Below, in pieces: positions 27,630 through 35,152 of a stretch of 64,000 bases of DNA (the first letter of the stretch is position 1; each line of letters begins with the position of its first letter). Both the position numbers and the translations under genes were made by a program. The notes beneath the pieces were generated by a model. It did not search any database. It saw only the letters and a list, made by a program, of their open reading frames with translations, and was not told where the DNA came from. The stretch lies in the NCBI GenBank assembly GCA_002439165.1, contig DJTE01000020.1:38963-102962 (forward strand), read 5' to 3'. The stretch comes from Chryseobacterium indologenes (lineage in GTDB: Bacteria > Bacteroidota > Bacteroidia > Flavobacteriales > Weeksellaceae).

Positions 27630-29045
27630 ATGAATACAACGACAACACCTCCTGCTTTGTACAGCAAGCGCTGGGCAGCGCTTATATTACTCTGTACTGC
27701 GGAATTTGTGGTGATAATGGATACCTCCATCATTGGTGTCGCTTTATCAGCCATTAAAGCAGACCTTGGCTATACCCAATCCGGAATGCAATGGATCTTT
27801 AATGCCTATGTGATCCTTTTTGGAGGCTTTTTAATGCTGGGAGGCCGTTTGTCCGACCTCTTCGGAGCCCGCAAAATTTTTATGTGGGGATTCACCATCC
27901 TTACAGCAGCCTCACTGCTTGCCGGACTTGCCTGGTCAGATTCCGTGCTTAATACCGGGAGAGCATTACAGGGACTGGGTTCGGCTTTCATTGCGCCCTC
28001 ATCGCTGATGCTGGTCTTTACGATGTTTTCCGATCCCAAAGAACTGAATAAGGCATTGGGATTTTGGGGAGCTTCTGCGGCGGCAGGCGGTTCTGCCGGA
28101 GTTTTTCTGGGAGGAGCCATTACAGAATGGCTTTCCTGGCACTGGATATTCCTGATCAATATTCCCATAGGACTTTTGGTGCTGATGCGCAGCAAACCCT
28201 TGCTGATAAAAGGAATGACACAAAAAGGGAAAGTAGATGTGGTAGGTGCCATACTGGCCACGGTTGCCCTGGTGATGATGGTATATGCCATTGTATCGGC
28301 CGAAATTGCAGGTTGGCTATCGTTTGAAACCATCAGTATGCTGATTATTTCCATCGCCTTGCTGGTTGCTTTCTATTTCAGCCAGAAGTATAAAAAACAT
28401 CCGCTGATGCCACTGCACATTTTCAAAGTGGCGAATCTTTCCTATGGAAATATCGTAATGATCCTGCTGGCCGCAGCCTGGATTCCTTTATGGTTTTTTC
28501 TTAACCTGTATCTCCAGCAAACGCTTCATTACTCGGCTTTCAACAGCGGGCTGGCGCTTTTGCCTATGACCATTGCCATTATGCTGCTGATGGTAGGGGT
28601 TACGGGAAAGCTGGTCGCCAGGTTTGGCTTTAAATCGAATATGATAATAGGGCTGATAATGCTGGCTGTTTCATTATTCCTGTTCAGCAGAGTTCCGGTA
28701 GACGGAACTTTTGTGGCAGATGTACTGCCGGCCTCTTTACTGGCTGCGGTGGGGATGTCGCTTACCTATATTCCTGGAACCATTGCTTCCACGGCCAGTG
28801 CGCCGCCAGAGGAGATGGGACTGGCATCCGGCCTGGTAAATACCAGCTATCAGGTAGGATCTGCATTAGGCTTAGCCATTATCGTAGCCATTTCCGCTGC
28901 AAAAACGAATGCCATAAAAATGATCGGTGCCCCGGAAGCAACGGCACTGAACTCAGGTTTTCAGACGGCGTTCTTCGCTGCGGCTATTGTATGTGTGATT
29001 GCTGCCATTATTGCTGCGGTGGGTATTAAATCACCTAAGGAATAA
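27630..29045 (+). CDS. MFS exporter, DHA2 (EmrB/QacA-like) family
   Basis: This encodes 471 residues with about 14 predicted membrane helices. The signature after helix 2 is GGRLSDLFGARKIFMWG, and helix 5 has the antiporter motif C-like GGSAGVFLGGAITEWLSWHW. The start FVVIMDTSIIGVALSAIKAD is characteristic of drug:H+ antiporters of this family. It lies 42 bp after the TolC-type gene and is probably the fourth gene of the RND operon. The likely role is proton-driven export of a drug or metal complex; the substrate is unknown. Confidence 0.9.
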   Translation: MNTTTTPPALYSKRWAALILLCTAEFVVIMDTSIIGVALSAIKADLGYTQSGMQWIFNAYVILFGGFLMLGGRLSDLFGARKIFMWGFTILTAASLLAGLAWSDSVLNTGRALQGLGSAFIAPSSLMLVFTMFSDPKELNKALGFWGASAAAGGSAGVFLGGAITEWLSWHWIFLINIPIGLLVLMRSKPLLIKGMTQKGKVDVVGAILATVALVMMVYAIVSAEIAGWLSFETISMLIISIALLVAFYFSQKYKKHPLMPLHIFKVANLSYGNIVMILLAAAWIPLWFFLNLYLQQTLHYSAFNSGLALLPMTIAIMLLMVGVTGKLVARFGFKSNMIIGLIMLAVSLFLFSRVPVDGTFVADVLPASLLAAVGMSLTYIPGTIASTASAPPEEMGLASGLVNTSYQVGSALGLAIIVAISAAKTNAIKMIGAPEATALNSGFQTAFFAAAIVCVIAAIIAAVGIKSPKE

Positions 29046-29075
29046 ATCTTACAACTTAAACCGGTAATCCTGCAA
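29043..29075 (+). promoter_or_regulatory. 33-bp candidate HMA-AraC operator, site B (free HMA protein), CCGG class
   Basis: TAAAT-C-TTACAACT at offsets 0-13, CCGG at 18-21, GCAA at 29-32. TAATTTTG (29098-29105), a perfect TAnnTTTG, puts TTTG at offset 59. It begins at the stop codon of the MFS gene. Confidence 0.7.
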
Positions 29076-29128
29076 ACAAGAAACTTAGTAACCAATGTAA
29101 TTTTGTATCAATAAAACATTTTAATAAA

Positions 29129-29380
29129 ATGAAGCAATTAACCATCAGCGTGCCCAATATGCAGAGTACACACTGCCAGAGCAGGGTAAACAACGCCGTA
29201 CGAGAAATAGAAGGTGTACAAATAGACAATATAGCAGCAGGCCATCTTACCGTTTCCTTTACTTCGGAGAGCAGGGAAGAAGAAGTAATAGATGCGATTG
29301 AGAAAGCAGGCTATACTGTTTCGACAGAGAAAGACAGCAATGCATCAGGTTACAATAGAGGCTGCTGCAATAATGATTAA
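29129..29380 (+). CDS. Free-standing HMA-domain protein with variant metal site
   Basis: This encodes 83 residues, cytoplasmic. The ferredoxin-like HMA fold is plain (KQLTISVPNM, VNNAVREIEGV, EEVIDAIEKAGYTV), but the metal loop reads MQSTHC, so the first Cys of MxCxxC is Ser. The same S-x-H-C form occurs in the first HMA domain of CopA (SEHC). The C-terminus adds GCCNND, which could provide extra thiols. It has its own promoter with a CCGG-class operator and a terminator after it. It is a likely copper chaperone or metal buffer. Confidence 0.8.
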   Translation: MKQLTISVPNMQSTHCQSRVNNAVREIEGVQIDNIAAGHLTVSFTSESREEEVIDAIEKAGYTVSTEKDSNASGYNRGCCNND

Positions 29381-29778
29381 CCGTTATCCTTGTTGAAAAC
29401 AGTGTCTCCGCATCAATAAATAGAGTGATATAGTTTTGATGCGGCATTGTTTTCAGGGGATTAGTATTTATATTGATAAGAATAGTAGAAAAGCTGTAAG
29501 ACTAGATGGTTTTACAGCTTTTTTTGTTTTTATTAAATAAGGTATGAATTTGGGATGATCAGTAAGTCTGTATTTTTGTGATTTAGTTTTATCGTCTTTT
29601 GTCTTGTTTACAAATACGAAAACTAAAAAAGCATTAATGCAAAACAAAAACAAATTAAAATAAATGTATAACCTTTTGATAATGAACAGAAACATTCATC
29701 TATACATTTTTACCTGTATATGTGCTAAAGTTTCATATATTTGAGATTTACACAAAAGCTTTTCCAAACTTTATGCAA
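29381..29778. other. 398-bp intergenic region with terminator and left edge of an insertion
   Basis: It holds the hairpin terminator and the left copy of an about 78-bp repeat (29451-29530), then a very AT-rich promoter region with TATATTTG near 29736 for the next gene. No other coding frame is supported. Confidence 0.5.
29451..29530 (+). terminator. Terminator within flanking repeat, left copy
   Basis: Begins TTTCAGGGGATTAGTATTTA and ends in stem AAAAGCTGTAA / TTACAGCTTTT (29489-29522) followed by a T-run. A second copy at 30315-30390 lies beyond the intervening gene. Confidence 0.7.
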
Positions 29779-30228
29779 ATGAAAAAAACGATTATCATTT
29801 TATCTTTATTTTTCAATTTCACTTTAAATGCTCAAGAAAATATAAGTAAATTGAATTATGCAAAAACTGAAATTTCAGTACCTGAAAATTGTGTTGCTAA
29901 ATCTGAATACGAAATAATTGATTGTAATGGATTTTCTGCGCAATGGCTGTTCTTCGACGATGAAATGATAAAGCAAAAAATTAACGAACAATTTCAAGCT
30001 CAAATCGAAGAAGAATTTGAATACAAAAAGAAGAAAAATATTGAATTTACTTCTCAAAATCAAAAATTTAAAGGAACTAAATACGAATTAAAAAACGGAA
30101 CTTATAAAATTATTGGTTTTGGACGTATAAATGATATTCCTTTATTATTAAATTTAGGATTCCAAAAAGATCCCAAAAACGATAAAAGTTTAACGGAATT
30201 TGAAAAAAACTTTATTAACCTTCAATAA
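29779..30228 (+). CDS. Small secreted hypothetical protein in AT-rich insertion
   Basis: This encodes 149 residues from ATG 29779 (an ATG two codons earlier is possible). The signal peptide is KKTIIILSLFFNFTLNAQ. The mature part is Lys- and Asn-rich with KKKKNIEFTSQNQKFKGTKY and no recognised domain. Codon use is clearly more AT-rich than in neighbouring genes, and the gene lies between two copies of an about 78-bp terminator repeat, so it was probably inserted or brought in by recombination. It separates the free HMA gene from the MFS exporter. Function unknown. Confidence 0.65.
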   Translation: MKKTIIILSLFFNFTLNAQENISKLNYAKTEISVPENCVAKSEYEIIDCNGFSAQWLFFDDEMIKQKINEQFQAQIEEEFEYKKKKNIEFTSQNQKFKGTKYELKNGTYKIIGFGRINDIPLLLNLGFQKDPKNDKSLTEFEKNFINLQ

Positions 30229-30314
30229 AGGCTTCGTGTAACAAGGGTTTGCCCAGATAATAGGTGAACCTGCATAGTTTCAACCAATTTTACTTTGACA
30301 ATATTGCTGATTAT

Positions 30315-30390
30315 TTTCAAAGGATTAGTATTTACAAGCAGAATAGAAAAGCTGTACTACCGGATGGTTTTACAGCTTTTTTGTTTGTAA
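30315..30390 (+). terminator. Terminator within flanking repeat, right copy
   Basis: TTTCAAAGGATTAGTATTTA followed by stem AAAAGCTGTA / TACAGCTTTT (30347-30380) and a T-run. It is closely related to 29451-29530. Confidence 0.7.
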
Positions 30391-30400
30391 GAAAAACCCG

Positions 30401-30433
30401 TAAACTTCACAAAACAAACAAGGAATAACATAA
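30401..30433 (+). promoter_or_regulatory. 33-bp candidate HMA-AraC operator, site G (MFS exporter), AAG class
   Basis: TAAAC-T-TCACAAAA at offsets 0-13, CAAG at 18-21, ATAA at 29-32 (weakest 3' match). GAACTTTG (30456-30463) puts TTTG at offset 59. Confidence 0.55.
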
Positions 30434-30481
30434 TACTAAGCTGGAGCATATGCCGGAACTTTGACCCCAAAGTTTAAGCTT

Positions 30482-31672
30482 ATGAAAACAACTGTTCAGT
30501 GGAAAAATGTGTACCTGCTATTTATCGCGCAGGCACTGTTCCAGACGGCCTCTATCCTGGTGATCACCTTATCGGGAGTAGCAGGGTTGGCAATGGCCCC
30601 GGATAAAAACCTTTCTACATTACCCATTGCGATGATTACGGTGGGTACAGCGGGGATGATGATTCCTGCTTCTGTGATCATCAAAAAAATTGGTCAGCGT
30701 AAGGCGTTTATGCTGGGTACCCTTGTAGGCGTACTGGCCGGGCTGGTTTCCTGGTATGGTATTGTTCAGCATTCATTCTGGATATTTTCCATAGGCAATA
30801 TGCTGGTAGGCGCTTATCAGGGATTTTCACAGTATTATCGCTTTGCCGCTGCTGATGCTGTTCCGGAGCAGGCGAAAAGCAAAGCTATTTCTTTCGTAAT
30901 TGCAGGAGGCATTGTTGCTGCATTTGCCGGACCCAATCTGGCTAAATTCACACAGCATATGGGAGCTGTACCTTATGCCTATTCCTATTTTTCTATCATT
31001 TTACTGAGCTTATTAGCGTTGGGTATTATATCCCTGCTGAAGTTAGGCAAAACAACCTTACTTGAGGTAAACGATACTAAAGTAAAGGGACGGGCTCTAA
31101 AGGAAATCATTAAAAATAAAGATGCCATCCTTGCGGTACTTGCTTCATCTACTGCATTTGCCGTAATGGGTATGTCTATGACCGTTACACCCATTGCGAT
31201 GTACGGTTTCGGGCATCCGTCAGAAAGCTCGGCAACGGTTATTCAATGGCACGTACTGGGGATGTTTCTGCCTTCATTCTTTACCGGGCTGCTCATTCAG
31301 AAATTCGGTGTTTACCGGATCATTATTTCGGGCTTGCTGATTATGCTGCTTTATATTGTTATAGCCCTTAGCGGGACGGGTACGGGCTACTTTGTGGCGG
31401 CATTGTTTGTGGTAGGCCTGGGCTGGAATTTCCTGTTTATCGGTGGCTCTTCTCTGCTTACTAAAGTTTACCGGCCTGAGGAGAAGGAGAAAACACAGGC
31501 TTTTCACGATTTTACGGTGTTTGCGGTCATCAGTATTGCCAGTTTCTTTGCAGGAAGTCTTTTCAACCACTGGGGGTGGAAAGGCGTGAATGTAGTGCTG
31601 ATCCCGATGCTGATCATTACTTTGATCGTAGCTGTAAGAATTGTTTTGTATAAAGGCAGTTCTGTCCGATAA
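30482..31672 (+). CDS. MFS transporter
   Basis: This encodes 396 residues with about 12 predicted membrane helices. I use ATG 30482; the upstream in-frame TTG lies on the -7 box. Segments such as TVGTAGMMIPASVIIKKIGQ and KKIGQRKAFMLG correspond to the loop 2-3 signature of MFS proteins. The second half (GLGWNFLFIGGSSLLTKVY) resembles a YjiJ/CynX-like subfamily. A candidate operator lies directly upstream, so it probably belongs to the metal-response regulon. The transported compound is unknown; a metal or metal-complex exporter is one possibility. Confidence 0.85.
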   Translation: MKTTVQWKNVYLLFIAQALFQTASILVITLSGVAGLAMAPDKNLSTLPIAMITVGTAGMMIPASVIIKKIGQRKAFMLGTLVGVLAGLVSWYGIVQHSFWIFSIGNMLVGAYQGFSQYYRFAAADAVPEQAKSKAISFVIAGGIVAAFAGPNLAKFTQHMGAVPYAYSYFSIILLSLLALGIISLLKLGKTTLLEVNDTKVKGRALKEIIKNKDAILAVLASSTAFAVMGMSMTVTPIAMYGFGHPSESSATVIQWHVLGMFLPSFFTGLLIQKFGVYRIIISGLLIMLLYIVIALSGTGTGYFVAALFVVGLGWNFLFIGGSSLLTKVYRPEEKEKTQAFHDFTVFAVISIASFFAGSLFNHWGWKGVNVVLIPMLIITLIVAVRIVLYKGSSVR

Positions 31673-31676
31673 TCTG

Positions 31677-31709
31677 TAAATATTGCAAATTAAATAAGTA
31701 AAAACGCAA
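31677..31709 (+). promoter_or_regulatory. 33-bp candidate HMA-AraC operator, site D (CPMHPEV protein), AAG class
   Basis: TAAAT-A-TTGCAAAT at offsets 0-13, TAAG at 18-21, GCAA at 29-32. GAAATTTG (31732-31739) puts TTTG at offset 59. Here the direct repeat GCAAA(T)/GCAAT is clearest, 21 bp apart. Confidence 0.7.
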
Positions 31710-31860
31710 TACAGATAAGCTTCCGGCACCTGAAATTTGTGTAATAAATAAGAAGGGTAAAATCAATCATTTAAAAATCCACTTACCGGTTGCGGCACCT
31801 CCGTAGCAATTTTATCCTTCCTGTAAAGCCTCCTCCGGTAGTAATAAAAATTATCATATT

Positions 31861-32706
31861 ATGAATACAGAGCATCAACAAAGTCTCAGCAATGTATACA
31901 CCTGTCCTATGCACCCGGAAGTGAGGGGGAGCAAAGGCGACAAATGCCCTAAATGTGGAATGACATTAATATCCGCAGGTGAAGACAGGGAGAGAACGGA
32001 AGTGAAAATAAGTACCGGATCACAGGAGATAGAAGCCGGTAAACCTGTCAATATGAGCATTGCTGTTACCGAGCACGGCAGGAATGTAATGCTGGATGTA
32101 ATACACGAAAAGAAAATACATCTGTTGACTGTAAACGAAGAACTGTCGTGGTTTGATCATATTCATCCCGAAGAACAGCCGGACGGGACCTATCATATTT
32201 CGGAAACCTTTCCCGCAGCAGGAAAGTATCTTTTATTTACCGATTATAAGCCGAGTGGGAATGCTCCGGAAGTTAACACACATTATATTGAGGTATCGGG
32301 TACTGTTACAGATATTCCACAAAGGCTGGAAACAAAGCTGGCATCAATAGTGAATGGCTACACGGTGTTTTTGCTAAATGGTGATGAACTCACCACTACG
32401 AATGTACAGGGACTTCAGTTTTCAATCGTAAAAGACTGCAGAATACTGCAGGCAAAAGATATGCAGCTTTACTTAGGTGCCAATGCACACATTGTAATGA
32501 TCAGTAAAGCCGATTATGATTTTCTTCATATCCATCCTGTATTTGACGATAATTTTCCCATTTATGCTGAAACGATCATTAAAAAAGCCGGACTATACCG
32601 GATGTGGGTTCAGTTTAAAATAGAGGATATGATACATACGGCAGACTTTACGGTAACAGTTTCAAGAGGGGAGCATGCAGAGACAAACCTGGGGGGCCAT
32701 CATTAA
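31861..32706 (+). CDS. Metal-binding protein with CPMHPEV/CPKCGM domain and two HxHP domains
   Basis: This encodes 281 residues with no signal peptide seen. Residues about 13-40 form the heavy-metal-binding domain YTCPMHPEV...CPKCGM known from the N-termini of Cu ATPases and CusB-like proteins. Two beta-rich units follow, each with a similar strand ending in the same motif: LSWFDHIHPEE and YDFLHIHPVFDD. These HIHP motifs are probable extra metal sites. The C-terminal HAETNLGGHH adds more His. It has its own promoter with a candidate operator, and a beta-barrel protein gene follows at 98 bp. It is a likely metal sequestration or delivery protein. Confidence 0.78.
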   Translation: MNTEHQQSLSNVYTCPMHPEVRGSKGDKCPKCGMTLISAGEDRERTEVKISTGSQEIEAGKPVNMSIAVTEHGRNVMLDVIHEKKIHLLTVNEELSWFDHIHPEEQPDGTYHISETFPAAGKYLLFTDYKPSGNAPEVNTHYIEVSGTVTDIPQRLETKLASIVNGYTVFLLNGDELTTTNVQGLQFSIVKDCRILQAKDMQLYLGANAHIVMISKADYDFLHIHPVFDDNFPIYAETIIKKAGLYRMWVQFKIEDMIHTADFTVTVSRGEHAETNLGGHH

Positions 32707-32804
32707 TAAGGATCAGAAAGGTAACAGTATAAAAAATGATAACCGGAATATTCACCAGTGTCATTAAACATATGGTGAACCGGCTCCAATAAAAAAAATA
32801 AGCA

Positions 32805-33599
32805 ATGAAAAAATATATATTTTCCGCAATCGCAGCAATGATTCTTTTGTATGCCAGCCCGGTATCTGCCCAGCAATGGAGCATAGGTGCCCGTGGAGGA
32901 CTTGCGATACCTAACCTAACGGCAGGAAGTGGTTCGGCAGTTAATCCGCTGAACAAAGGGTACAGTTCAAGACTGGGTGCAGGATTGGGTATTTTTGCAG
33001 AATACCAGACCGGTAAGCTTTTTTCTATTCAGGCAATCCTGGAATATTCACAGCAGGGTGGCAAGAAAGACGGGTTCCAGGCTTTTCCGTTTCCGGCGCA
33101 GATAGCTCCTCTGTTTGGTCCGCAGGCTCCTCCTTATTTATATGCGGATTTTAAAAGCACAGCTAAACTTGATTATCTGATGTTGCCGGTTTTAGCCAAA
33201 TTCGGATGGGATCTTGGAGCTGAAAAGAAATGGCGGATCTATGCCGGTGCCGGACCATTCGTAGGGCTGCTGCTGAATGCAAAACAGGTTACTGAAGGTA
33301 GTGGCCAGGTTTACCTTGATGAAGGAAAAACCAAACCCGTTCCTGCAAATCCCGCGAACCCTTCCGCAGGTATCCTGACCTTATCTTTTGATAATACAAA
33401 AGATATTAAAGATCAGCTTCGTTCATTCAATTTCGGATTGGCCGGTAATGTAGGGATTGGCTATAAAATAAAACGTAATATGATTTTCCTGGAAGGAGGT
33501 GGTAATTACGGTTTTATTAATATTCAGAAAGGATCTGCCAATGGAAAGAACAGATCCGGAGCAGCTACCGTTATGATCGGTTATGCTTACCGTCTGTAA
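32805..33599 (+). CDS. Outer-membrane beta-barrel protein (PorT/OmpA-like barrel family)
   Basis: This encodes 264 residues with a signal peptide ending near SPVSAQ. It opens QQWSIGARGGLAIPNLT, the typical first strand of outer-membrane beta-barrel family 2 in Bacteroidota, and ends with AATVMIGYAYRL with the terminal aromatic/Leu pattern. Alternating strands lie between, with YAGAGPFVGLLLN. It is probably cotranscribed with the metal-binding gene upstream. It may be a channel or an outer-membrane partner in metal handling; this is inference. Confidence 0.8.
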   Translation: MKKYIFSAIAAMILLYASPVSAQQWSIGARGGLAIPNLTAGSGSAVNPLNKGYSSRLGAGLGIFAEYQTGKLFSIQAILEYSQQGGKKDGFQAFPFPAQIAPLFGPQAPPYLYADFKSTAKLDYLMLPVLAKFGWDLGAEKKWRIYAGAGPFVGLLLNAKQVTEGSGQVYLDEGKTKPVPANPANPSAGILTLSFDNTKDIKDQLRSFNFGLAGNVGIGYKIKRNMIFLEGGGNYGFINIQKGSANGKNRSGAATVMIGYAYRL

Positions 33600-33669
33600 A
33601 GAATAAATTATACAGGTTGACCGGCTCAATGTCCCTGCTTGGCGGCCTTTACTGCATTTTTTTCAACAG

Positions 33670-33702
33670 TAAATTTTACAAATTAAACCGGAAATATAGC
33701 AA
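33670..33702 (+). promoter_or_regulatory. 33-bp candidate HMA-AraC operator, site C (CopZ-like protein), CCGG class
   Basis: TAAAT-T-TTACAAAT at offsets 0-13, CCGG at 18-21, GCAA at 29-32. CAACTTTG (33724-33731) puts TTTG at offset 58, one base shorter than at the other sites. Confidence 0.68.
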
Positions 33703-33764
33703 AAATAAAGGCGCATTATTGTTCAACTTTGTATGAAGAAAAACAATAAAAAATTTTTTAAAAA

Positions 33765-33986
33765 ATGGAAAACAAAATATTGCAGTTCAAAACAAATATC
33801 AACTGTGCAAGCTGCCTGGCATCGGTAACCCCTTTTCTGGATAAAGCAGAAGGTATTGAAAACTGGGAAGTAGATATCCATAAAAAAGAGAAGATTCTCA
33901 CCGTAAAAGCAGAAGGTATTACAGAACAGGAAGTAATAGAAACCGTGGAAAAAGCAGGATTCAAAATTGAATCCATAGAAAAATAA
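33765..33986 (+). CDS. CopZ-like HMA metallochaperone
   Basis: This encodes 73 residues, about the size of CopZ. It has the HMA pattern KTNINCASCLASVTPFL with an intact CASC pair, then ENWEVDIHKKEKILTVKAEG and VIETVEKAGFKIES. It probably carries Cu(I) to the CopA ATPase or to the regulators in the cytoplasm. It is monocistronic with its own CCGG-class operator. Of the two free HMA proteins, this one has the classical metal site. Confidence 0.85.
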   Translation: MENKILQFKTNINCASCLASVTPFLDKAEGIENWEVDIHKKEKILTVKAEGITEQEVIETVEKAGFKIESIEK

Positions 33987-34436
33987 AACTAAATTATAGA
34001 AGATCGCCACTATTGAGTTTTAAAATTATTTGAAGACAGGTCAAAAATTTCTGTGTTAGTTTGGTTTGGTAGCTGGGAGTTAGGAGATGATTAGGGAAGA
34101 AGAATTGTTATCTTTTTTTTCTTGGATAATTTCACGTTGTGATAATGATCAGAATGATAGGAACAGGAGTAACATTCAGTCTCCTTCTTCCAGCTTTTTA
34201 TGTAAAACCGGACCAGATGAAATGAATAGTGGCGATTATTTAATTTAAAATAATGTATAGGACAGGAGTGTCCAACGTTCCGTATCGGACGGTGTATTTA
34301 TAAATAAAATAAAGTGTTTTAAATTTGGTATAGTTTAGTGATTCAATAGGGAAACTTCTTATATGAAGTGAATTTAATCATTATTTGAGGGTTTTCATGG
34401 ATAACCCTCATTTTTTTTTATAGTTAAATCTGAATA
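33987..34436. other. 450-bp intergenic region with 12-bp inverted repeats
   Basis: ATCGCCACTATT at 34003-34014 and its perfect complement AATAGTGGCGAT at 34225-34236 bound a 234-bp segment that also holds a dispersed CTTCTTCCAGCTT copy (34180-34198). A good -7 box TAAATTTG lies near 34320-34327 for the next gene, and a small GAGGGTTTTCATGGATAACCCTC hairpin near 34387. No coding frame is supported. Confidence 0.5.
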
Positions 34437-35003
34437 ATGAAAGCACAAATTACAGAAGATTTCATTGGAATGCTAATGATCCCTGATATCTCAGGGTTTA
34501 CAGATTTCGTGATCAGTACAGAAATATCTGTGGGAAAATACATTACAGAAAATCTCATCCAATCCATCATAAACAGCAATATCCTCTGTCTCGAAATTTC
34601 CGAAATAGAAGGGGATGCTGTGCTTTTTTATAAATACCGTCACCTGCCCACTTTTCAGGAAACCCTGATGCAGATAGAACAGACATACGGCGAATTCTCT
34701 AAAGAGCTGTGGAAGCTATCACAACAATTAAACCTTCAGATCCCGCTCTCTTTGAAAACCATTGTACACTATGGAGCATTTACGAGCTACCGAATCGGTA
34801 AGTTTGAAAAGCTGTATGGAGCAACCGTAGTGGAAGCACATAAGATGCTGAAAAACCGTGTTGCACAACGTCCGCCCTATGCATTATTTTCAGATACTTT
34901 TCTGAAAGCCAATTTCGACAGCCCTGAAAAAGCAACGGTAGAATATGATAGCTGTGATGACTGTCGATATCTCCCTGGAATAGGGTATATCCATTATCTC
35001 TGA
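34437..35003 (+). CDS. DUF2652 family protein (nucleotidyl-cyclase-like fold)
   Basis: This encodes 188 residues, cytoplasmic. The chain starts with FIGMLMIPDISGFTDFV, the DISGFT pattern seen in the cyclase homology fold, and continues with EISEIEGDAVLFYKY. Those segments match DUF2652, a family resembling class III adenylate cyclases but lacking the full catalytic set. The end has CDDCRYLPGIGYIHYL with a CDDC pair that could bind metal. It stands between the CopZ-like gene and the DUF3347 operon. Cyclase activity is not implied. Confidence 0.75.
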   Translation: MKAQITEDFIGMLMIPDISGFTDFVISTEISVGKYITENLIQSIINSNILCLEISEIEGDAVLFYKYRHLPTFQETLMQIEQTYGEFSKELWKLSQQLNLQIPLSLKTIVHYGAFTSYRIGKFEKLYGATVVEAHKMLKNRVAQRPPYALFSDTFLKANFDSPEKATVEYDSCDDCRYLPGIGYIHYL

Positions 35004-35016
35004 TTATGATGAACAG

Positions 35017-35049
35017 TAAATATCACAAATCAAATAAGAAAAATTGTAA
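35017..35049 (+). promoter_or_regulatory. 33-bp candidate HMA-AraC operator, site E (DUF3347/multicopper-oxidase operon), AAG class
   Basis: TAAAT-A-TCACAAAT at offsets 0-13, TAAG at 18-21, GTAA at 29-32. GAAATTTG (35072-35079) puts TTTG at offset 59. Confidence 0.68.
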
Positions 35050-35152
35050 ACAGGAAGACCAATAATCGGCGGAAATTTGTCAGAACAGAAATAAGGAGTT
35101 TACAGCCCCGGATCTGTATCAATCTAAATGTTCAATCTTTAAAAATGAAAAA

